A DNA stretch of 20,354 nt from positions 1 to 20,354 of the forward strand of contig JAPFFF010000539.1 of NCBI GenBank assembly GCA_039105265.1, read 5' to 3'. The DNA is from Tritrichomonas musculus. Taxonomy: Eukaryota; Parabasalia; Tritrichomonadida; Tritrichomonadidae. Of this stretch, positions 8,906-15,045 are shown piece by piece. The first letter of the stretch is position 1. Every line of letters starts with the position of its first letter. The notes below the pieces were generated by a model that had not been told where the DNA came from, ran no database searches, and saw only the letters and a list, made by a program, of their open reading frames with translations. The position numbers and the translations under genes are program-made.

Positions 8906-11900
8906 ATGACGAAACGGCCGGAGAAACCAATAAGGAGGAACCGCGAAAATGCTTCAAATTATCTGACCCCCAATACGAACATACATATACTACTCTCCGT
9001 GCCGAACGAACGAACTTCCTAATCGACTTCCGTAGAATGAGAATGATTTTCGAAATCATCCCTTCGCAGAGAAGCATTCGGCTGCTCTTTTCCAAAGAGT
9101 CAGAGAGGTTAATAGCTTCATTATACCAATTGAGAACATCCTTGACTTCACTGTTAAACACTTCTTCGAACTTTTTCCTGTGCTTCGCTAAACGGTCACC
9201 CCACAGCTTCGGGAGGTGCACGAAATCATCATCTTCCTTCATGCACCTCGACTTCCAATTCTCAGCTTTGGACAGGCAACTCTCAATGTCCACGATCGAA
9301 GCTGAATTTGAATGACCAGGATGTACATCACTTTGAATGACTTCGCCATCACTTGAAGAAGAGACTGAGTGCAAGCGTGCTTCTGGCATTCTCTCATTGG
9401 CTGGAATGAAACCAGCCTGACGTCTGCGTCGGCGGTTATCCTCTGCACGACGTCGATCTTCCATCACTTGGAGGTCAACAGACTCATCTGACCTCGCCTG
9501 CACAGGATTCAACCTTTCTTCTTCCTGTAAAATCCTATTTTCCATTCTGACACTTTTTTCTTTGTCAAGGTCAGAATTGGCCTCACGAATCTCATCGTCA
9601 TCGGTATCGGGTGAAAACCACTTGGTAGAAATATTCACCTCGAATGATTGCAAACGATGACCTTCAACGTTGGATGCTGGATGAGATCTGTTTGAGTGTT
9701 GCTTGACAGTGACTTTGTCTTTTCCAATGAAGTCACTGCAAGTTGAACACATCGAACCACGCAGATCATGAAAGACATCCCGTGTTGCAAGTAAACATCT
9801 GCATCTTCTAGCATGCAGGATGTTCATTGCCCAGAAAACACCCACTTCTCTTTTGAGAGCTTCAAGATCCTGATGAGCCGAACCGATATGGCTGCTCAAC
9901 GAATTCGCCCGACTCACAAGATAGTTACAGTCACTCACAGGACAAACGTAAATGGTCCGATAATGTGGAGCATCTGCCGGAAGATGAGGCGAGTCAATCT
10001 TCCATCTCAACTTACGACCAATTATGTATTCAAAAGCCGCCTGTTCAATTGGAACCCCATTCGTTACATGCAGCGACCTCAGGTGGAATGATAACGAGGC
10101 ACATGTAGGGAACGTTTTGTCGCAACAAGGGCAATAAAACTGCCCAACACCCAACCATCTACACTTCTGATACATCAGAAGGACGATAGGAACATTTACA
10201 TCAACAACATCAGCGAAAGGAGACATGTCAATATTACCAACCTGAAGTTGGTCGATGAGCGAGGTCAATTCTGCTTTAGAATTGATTTTGGACAGCTCAT
10301 CCACAATCCATTCAATTGAAATCCTATCGTCCCTTGACGGAGAAGAACATCCATCATTACTACCGTTGCGATCATCATCATCAGAGTGATCGGTGTGTTC
10401 TGAATGAGAACGCACCTCGGAGAAGTCTTCTGCACCACTAATAGTACTACTCGTACTAGTGGATGAAGTCTGTGTGCCTAATGAATTGCTTCGAGAGTCA
10501 GAGGATGAATTGAATGATGAGTGATCACCTGCGAGAGTAAATAAAGGGACCACCTTCTCATTGAACTCGAAGACGAACTTAGGCACTTCGATGACGGAAG
10601 TGATGACTTTCTCCTTCGTGACTACTTGATGATGATCGATGTGAGCAGTTGACGTGACAACCCGATCGTCGACGCCAACAGCGTGATGAGTGATGTGAGC
10701 CGTTGACGTGACGGTTTGGTTGTCAACGTCAACGTTGTGGTGAGTGACGTGAGCTGTTGACTTGACAATCTGATTGTCAACGTCAACAGCGTGATGAGCG
10801 ACGTGAGCTGTTGACTTGACAATCTGATTGTCAACGTCAACAGCGTGATGAGCGACGTGAGCTGTTGACTTGACAATCTGATTGTCAACGTCAACAGCGT
10901 GATGAGCGACGTGAGCTGTTGACTTGACAATCTGATTGTCAACGTCAACAGCGTGATGAGCGACGTGAGCTGTTGACTTGACAATCTGATTGTCAACGTC
11001 AACAGCATGATGAGCGACGTGAGCTGTTGACTTGACAATCTGATTGTCAACGTCAACAGCGTGATGAGCGACGTGAGCTGTTGACTTGACAATCTGATTG
11101 TCAACGTCAACAGCGTGATTAGCAACAGATTCAACATTGTGAGTATCAGCACTCACAACATGGTTGTTCTCAAACGTGTTTGAGTCAGCAGGTTGAGAGA
11201 TGGCACCAGCTGATTGACTACTAATATTAGCAGCTGAGTTTGGTGAGTAAGAATTAACAATATCACGCGTATCAATGTGCTGCGAAGAAAGGAAATAAAA
11301 GTTATTATTATTGATGTAACTCCATGACATGTGATGTGAAATGTCGGTGAAGTGAGATGTGTTGCACCCGATGTTGCATGTTCCTGAGAGAAAGAGCGAA
11401 TTAACGATGTTGGACACATGCGAAACAAACGGGGAACATTTTGAGTGAAAATTGAATGGAACCGTTCGAATGCTAGACGAAGGAACGAAAGAATAGGGAT
11501 CAAAAGCATTTAAACGAAGTTCTTCATCCGTTGATGGGATTGCTGGTCGATTCCTGTCGAATTTTGGTTGCTCATCGGAAATGATCAATTGTCCTCGAGC
11601 AACCAGAATTCCTTCGGATGACTTCTCATTCATATTATAAGCAAGAGGACAACGAGAAATCAATGAAGGATCGCACGTAACAACGATCCATGATGGGTTA
11701 GGAACTCCATCAGAATTCGACGGGTTATAGTGAACACCCGACTGTAAGAGCACTTCTGTCCCTCTAGAAGGATTATTTGAATTGCAGAAAATAGTTTCAG
11801 GTTCCTCAATTTCTTCATCGGAAATTGATATTTGATCACTATTATCACTTTTTTCTGAATCTGAATTAATGTGCTCGAAATTGGTCATATCGTCATCAGG

Positions 11901-12311
11901 ACACTTGGAAAGTGATTGTGAAGCTGGTCCAACCGGCGGGAGCCGCAGCTTCACATCATCACTAGGATATCTGCTAGTATCTTTTTTGCGGGGTGAGATT
12001 TGAGTTGCGTATCTTGTTTTATACGAGGAGTCAAGGTCGTCTAGTAGCGAATTGTCTTTGAAAAAGTCGAACTTATTGAGTTTTGGATGATGGGATATCT
12101 GTTCCCTAGAACAAGGAATCTTAAAACCTCCATCGTATTTGTTATCGGAATGGCAATTGCTGTTGTGAATATGGGTAGGATTGTGACACCTATCGGTCAT
12201 GATATCTCGATTATTAAAAAAATTTTCACCGATTTTTTTCGGAGTGGAATCAAACGAATCAGCATCTTCTGCTGATTCCAAAAATCTACTTTTCGTTGGG
12301 TAGATCAACAT
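8880..12311 (-). mobile_element. LINE B: 5' half of an R2/NeSL-like non-LTR retrotransposon, 3' part missing
   Basis: On the minus strand this is the 5' part of a retrotransposon related to LINE A further right. It shares the 18-residue repeat array, all three zinc fingers and the region after them up to an LILRK-x-IR motif near 9,015. Reverse transcriptase and endonuclease are absent. Loss of the 3' half is unusual, because target-primed reverse transcription normally truncates the 5' end. Later insertion of the neighbouring Maverick, or a deletion, would explain it. Its DNA is visibly richer in G+C than the Maverick part. The 5' end abuts the last 875-bp unit, with an 11-nt leader before the ATG. 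Confidence 0.75.
8880..12311 (-). CDS. LINE B ORF, N-terminal repeat and zinc-finger region without reverse transcriptase (1,143 aa)
   Basis: Residues 1-390 are polar and low in recognisable structure, with an acidic Ser/Asp/Glu stretch (SDSEKSDNSDQ). About 397-576 is a tandem array of 18-residue units. A Ser-rich acidic linker follows, then a segment that matches LINE A (WIVDELSKI..., RWLGVGQFYCP). Three C2H2 fingers are clear: C727/C730/H743/H748, C790/C795/H808/H813 and C855/C858/H872/H877. Next come an acidic DTDDDE patch, an Arg-rich stretch (RRAEDNRRRRRQ) and the LPKLWGDRL block also seen in LINE A. Similarity to LINE A stops near residue 1,100, and about 40 unmatched residues lead to the stop. 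The fingers probably bind the DNA target, as in R2. The frame has no stops over 1,143 codons, so it is either recent or still useful as a stand-alone DNA-binding protein. Confidence 0.75.
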   Translation of the reverse strand: MLIYPTKSRFLESAEDADSFDSTPKKIGENFFNNRDIMTDRCHNPTHIHNSNCHSDNKYDGGFKIPCSREQISHHPKLNKFDFFKDNSLLDDLDSSYKTRYATQISPRKKDTSRYPSDDVKLRLPPVGPASQSLSKCPDDDMTNFEHINSDSEKSDNSDQISISDEEIEEPETIFCNSNNPSRGTEVLLQSGVHYNPSNSDGVPNPSWIVVTCDPSLISRCPLAYNMNEKSSEGILVARGQLIISDEQPKFDRNRPAIPSTDEELRLNAFDPYSFVPSSSIRTVPFNFHSKCSPFVSHVSNIVNSLFLSGTCNIGCNTSHFTDISHHMSWSYINNNNFYFLSSQHIDTRDIVNSYSPNSAANISSQSAGAISQPADSNTFENNHVVSADTHNVESVANHAVDVDNQIVKSTAHVAHHAVDVDNQIVKSTAHVAHHAVDVDNQIVKSTAHVAHHAVDVDNQIVKSTAHVAHHAVDVDNQIVKSTAHVAHHAVDVDNQIVKSTAHVAHHAVDVDNQIVKSTAHVTHHNVDVDNQTVTSTAHITHHAVGVDDRVVTSTAHIDHHQVVTKEKVITSVIEVPKFVFEFNEKVVPLFTLAGDHSSFNSSSDSRSNSLGTQTSSTSTSSTISGAEDFSEVRSHSEHTDHSDDDDRNGSNDGCSSPSRDDRISIEWIVDELSKINSKAELTSLIDQLQVGNIDMSPFADVVDVNVPIVLLMYQKCRWLGVGQFYCPCCDKTFPTCASLSFHLRSLHVTNGVPIEQAAFEYIIGRKLRWKIDSPHLPADAPHYRTIYVCPVSDCNYLVSRANSLSSHIGSAHQDLEALKREVGVFWAMNILHARRCRCLLATRDVFHDLRGSMCSTCSDFIGKDKVTVKQHSNRSHPASNVEGHRLQSFEVNISTKWFSPDTDDDEIREANSDLDKEKSVRMENRILQEEERLNPVQARSDESVDLQVMEDRRRAEDNRRRRRQAGFIPANERMPEARLHSVSSSSDGEVIQSDVHPGHSNSASIVDIESCLSKAENWKSRCMKEDDDFVHLPKLWGDRLAKHRKKFEEVFNSEVKDVLNWYNEAINLSDSLEKSSRMLLCEGMISKIILILRKSIRKFVRSARRVVYVCSYWGSDNLKHFRGSSLLVSPAVSSFLGHNIEL
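10582..11121 (-). repeat. 54-bp coding tandem repeat with internal palindrome (LINE B)
   Basis: Nine 54-bp units plus a degenerate tenth encode 18-residue repeats with the core VDVDNQIVKSTAHV. The seven units nearest the N-terminus code for the same core and are almost identical in DNA. The others diverge (VDVDNQTVTSTAHI, VGVDDRVVTSTAHI). Inside each unit GTTGACTTGACAAT and ATTGTCAACGTCAAC form an imperfect inverted repeat around a CTG centre. The homogeneity of the seven units points to recent expansion. Confidence 0.9.
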
Positions 12312-12330
12312 ATTTGCAAAATAAAAAAAA
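12312..12330 (-). other. Leader of LINE B between repeat array and ATG
   Basis: Only 11 nt (ATTTTGCAAAT in the LINE sense) separate the T run at the end of the last 875-bp unit from the ATG at 12,311. I see no initiator of the TCAYTW type here. Any promoter must lie in the repeat unit or be absent. Confidence 0.5.
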
Positions 12331-13205
12331 ATCTCCTCCCGTGTGGTTTGTTTATTAAAAGCGGTTAGAAATGCATAAAAGCAAAAAGGAAGCGAAAGTT
12401 CGCAAAACTTTCAATCAAAAAAGCAATTTTGTAAGAAAAAAAAGGTATGCTTAAACCTTTAAAGTGAGACCAACTTGAACATAAGGAGCAACAGAACAAT
12501 TAAAAAAATATTCAATTAATTGAGAGGGAACGAGTATTAATTGAATAATGAACGATCAACAATTGAAAGCCATATGATCGTCGTCTGAATGGATCTCATG
12601 GGCATCCATCCGTTGAGTCTATAGACGCATTGAGCCATAGCAACTTAAATAGGATATATATATCCGTCAAAGTTTAATCGGCAGCCGTCAAGCACTCTTG
12701 AGGGCCCGGAAGAGATAAGAATCATCAAGTGGCCTCGTAAAAAAAAATGACTCCGTAAACATTTATTTTACTTCGATCTGTACAAAGGATAAATAAAATA
12801 GCATAAAAGTATAACGCTGATAAATGAGGCGAAGAGAAAAATTGAATAAGGATGTAAGGAGTCTGAGAACAGCGTGATCGAAGGAATAAACGACATGAGA
12901 GTGAGGAGAATAATAACATAAGAGTAAAAGAATGAGATTTTGGTTAAAGAATATATCTCTGATCGAATGACAAGTATAACGTTAAGAGCTGAGATTGATA
13001 AATTGTAATGAACTAAGGTAGTATAACTGAGTGATATATCGAGTGGTCGGACTTTGTGATATGAGTTCTAATATAATTGAAATCAGTTTTGAAAATTTTG
13101 AGAAAAGTCGAGAAGAGTGGTATCAATCGACTCAGTAGAAGGTGCTGATCACGAATATGTAGCTAGAGTTAACCAAAACCTCGAAAATAAAAAGATGAAA
13201 AAAAA
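12331..13205 (-). repeat. 875-bp tandem unit, copy 1 (next to LINE B)
   Basis: On the plus strand the unit runs from ATCTCCTCCCGTGTGG to the end of an A run. As far as I can compare, it is identical in sequence and length to copy 3. In the LINE sense it begins CATCTTTTTATTTTCGAGG and ends AATAAACAAACCACACGGG, then AGGAGA and Ts. Near its 3' end it has a hairpin (GAAAGTT/AACTTTC, 12,394-12,412) and a TGCATAAAAG block also present in LINE A's 3' untranslated region. It has no convincing coding frame. A 64-codon minus-strand frame changes length between copies through a homopolymer difference, so it is not treated as a gene. Confidence 0.9.
12509..12720 (-). other. Structured segment inside the 875-bp unit (cluster of inverted repeats)
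   Basis: Within about 210 bp lie several perfect or near-perfect inverted repeats: TATTCAATTAAT/ATTAATTGAATA (12,509-12,547), ACGATCA/TGATCGT near 12,551-12,580, GGATGGAT/ATCCATTC (LINE sense) near 12,587-12,612, GTCTATAGAC, GGATATATATATCC (12,651-12,664) and CTCTT/AAGAG around GGGCCC (near 12,696-12,716). The GGATGGAT stem pairs fully only as minus-strand RNA, with one G-U pair. A folded RNA is suggested but its class is unknown. The same segment recurs in copies 2 and 3. Confidence 0.45.
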
Positions 13206-14078
13206 ATCTCCTCCCGTGTGGTTTGTTTATTAAAAGCGGTTAGAAATGCATAAAAGCAAAAAGGAAGCGAAAGTTCGCAAAACTTTCAATCAAAAAAAGC
13301 AATTTTGTAAGAAAAAAAAGGTATGCTTAAACCTTTAAAGTGAGACCAACTTGAACATAAGGAGCAACAGAACAATTAAAAAAATATTCAATTAATTGAG
13401 AGGGAACGAGTATTAATTGAATAATGAACGATCAACAATTGAAAGCCATATGATCGTCGTCTGAATGGATCTCATGGGCATCCATCCGTTGAGTCTATAG
13501 ACGCATTGAGCCATAGCAACTTAAATAGGATATATATATCCGTCAAAGTTTAATCGGCAGCCGTCAAGCACTCTTGAGGGCCCGGAAGAGATAAGAATCA
13601 TCAAGTGGCCTCGTAAAAAAATGACTCCGTAAACATTTATTTTACTTCGATCTGTACAAAGGATAAATAAAATAGCATAAAAGTATAACGCTGATAAATG
13701 AGGCGATGAGAAAAATTGAATAAGGATGTAAGGAGTCTGAGAACAGCGTGATCGAAGGAATAAACGACATGAGAGTGAGGAGAATAATAACATAAGAGTA
13801 AAAGAATGAGATTTTGGTTAAAGAATATATCTCTGATCGAATGACAAGTATAACGTTAAGAGCTGAGATTGATAAATTGTAATGAACTAAGGCAGTATAA
13901 CTGAGGGATATATCGAGTGGTCGGACTTTGTGATATGAGTTCTAATATAATTGAAATCAGTTTTGAAAATTTTGAGAAAAGTCGAGAAGAGTGGTATCAA
14001 TCGACTCAGTAGAAGGTGCTGATCACGAATATGTAGCTAGATTTAACCAAAACCTCGAAAATAAAAAGATGAAAAAAA
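13206..14078 (-). repeat. 875-bp tandem unit, copy 2 (873 bp variant)
   Basis: Same unit as copy 1, with about four base differences (for example GGCAGT for GGTAGT and AGGGAT for AGTGAT) and three homopolymer length differences, giving 873 bp. It is the odd one out between two identical copies. The shared ends and hairpin are kept (hairpin at 13,269-13,287). Confidence 0.9.
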
Positions 14079-14953
14079 ATCTCCTCCCGTGTGGTTTGTT
14101 TATTAAAAGCGGTTAGAAATGCATAAAAGCAAAAAGGAAGCGAAAGTTCGCAAAACTTTCAATCAAAAAAGCAATTTTGTAAGAAAAAAAAGGTATGCTT
14201 AAACCTTTAAAGTGAGACCAACTTGAACATAAGGAGCAACAGAACAATTAAAAAAATATTCAATTAATTGAGAGGGAACGAGTATTAATTGAATAATGAA
14301 CGATCAACAATTGAAAGCCATATGATCGTCGTCTGAATGGATCTCATGGGCATCCATCCGTTGAGTCTATAGACGCATTGAGCCATAGCAACTTAAATAG
14401 GATATATATATCCGTCAAAGTTTAATCGGCAGCCGTCAAGCACTCTTGAGGGCCCGGAAGAGATAAGAATCATCAAGTGGCCTCGTAAAAAAAAATGACT
14501 CCGTAAACATTTATTTTACTTCGATCTGTACAAAGGATAAATAAAATAGCATAAAAGTATAACGCTGATAAATGAGGCGAAGAGAAAAATTGAATAAGGA
14601 TGTAAGGAGTCTGAGAACAGCGTGATCGAAGGAATAAACGACATGAGAGTGAGGAGAATAATAACATAAGAGTAAAAGAATGAGATTTTGGTTAAAGAAT
14701 ATATCTCTGATCGAATGACAAGTATAACGTTAAGAGCTGAGATTGATAAATTGTAATGAACTAAGGTAGTATAACTGAGTGATATATCGAGTGGTCGGAC
14801 TTTGTGATATGAGTTCTAATATAATTGAAATCAGTTTTGAAAATTTTGAGAAAAGTCGAGAAGAGTGGTATCAATCGACTCAGTAGAAGGTGCTGATCAC
14901 GAATATGTAGCTAGAGTTAACCAAAACCTCGAAAATAAAAAGATGAAAAAAAA
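14079..14953 (-). repeat. 875-bp tandem unit, copy 3 (next to LINE A)
   Basis: Same length as copy 1 and no difference seen when read side by side. Hairpin at 14,142-14,160. In the LINE sense this is the first full unit after the 3' end of LINE A. Confidence 0.9.
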
Positions 14954-14984
14954 ATCTCCTCCCGTGTGGATTGTTTATTAAAAA
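14954..14984 (-). repeat. Terminal 30-bp piece shared by LINE A and the tandem units
   Basis: The plus-strand sequence ATCTCCTCCCGTGTGG, then ATTGTTTATTAAAA, repeats the first 30 bp of each unit with one change (A for T after GTGTGG). With the flanking A run the shared stretch is about 38 bp. It is either the true 3' end of LINE A, shared with the units, or a target-site duplication. Confidence 0.8.
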
Positions 14985-15000
14985 CCATTAGAGTAAGAAA

Positions 15001-15014
15001 GCACGTAATCGTGC
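15001..15014 (-). promoter_or_regulatory. Second 3'-UTR hairpin of LINE A
   Basis: GCACG-TAAT-CGTGC is a perfect 5-bp stem with a 4-nt loop, 11 bp beyond the stop-codon hairpin in the LINE sense. The tandem units lack this insert but keep the flanking TTAGA and TGCATAAAAG blocks. Confidence 0.5.
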
Positions 15015-15025
15015 ATAAAAGAAGC

Positions 15026-15045
15026 GTGAGTGATGGCTCACTCAC
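15026..15045 (-). promoter_or_regulatory. Stop-codon hairpin at the 3' end of LINE A
   Basis: GTGAGTGA and TCACTCAC form a perfect 8-bp stem with a 4-nt loop. The ORF's TGA stop (15,038-15,040) lies in this stem. The tandem units carry a different hairpin (GAAAGTT/AACTTTC) at the matching place beside AAGCG, which suggests a structural role, perhaps in recognition by the reverse transcriptase. Confidence 0.6.

Noticed and set aside
10582-11121. CRISPR-like array
   Set aside because: The repeats are contiguous 54-bp coding units with no unique spacers and are in frame with the LINE protein.
10622-11152. Long leucine/threonine/serine-rich frame on the minus strand within the LINE B repeat array
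   Set aside because: It is an alternate-frame reading of the 54-bp repeats, kept open only because the repeat is homogeneous.
12580-12640. Stretch resembling the start of trichomonad 5.8S rRNA (ACTCAACGGATGGATG in the LINE sense)
   Set aside because: The likeness covers only about 15 bases, and the highly conserved GATGAAGAACG block that should follow is missing.
12590-12650. Possible RNA polymerase III A and B boxes (TGGCTCAATG and GATCCATTC in the LINE sense)
   Set aside because: The B box departs from consensus and the spacing is not convincing. No tRNA-like fold is visible.
12690-12725. Possible U2 snRNA-like core (AAGAATCATCAAGTGG)
   Set aside because: The match to the branch-site region is broken, and no Sm site or the rest of the RNA follows in order.
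12800-12850. Possible hammerhead ribozyme core (CTGATAAATGAGGCGAA), considered because tandem units can be retrozymes
   Set aside because: The fixed CUGANGA and GAAA parts are not both present with a proper stem between them.
12725-12919. Repeated 64-codon minus-strand frame in each 875-bp unit (also 13,521-13,793 and 14,473-14,667)
   Set aside because: Its length and C-terminus change between near-identical copies because of an A-run difference, and it is low-complexity. It is an incidental frame in a non-coding unit.
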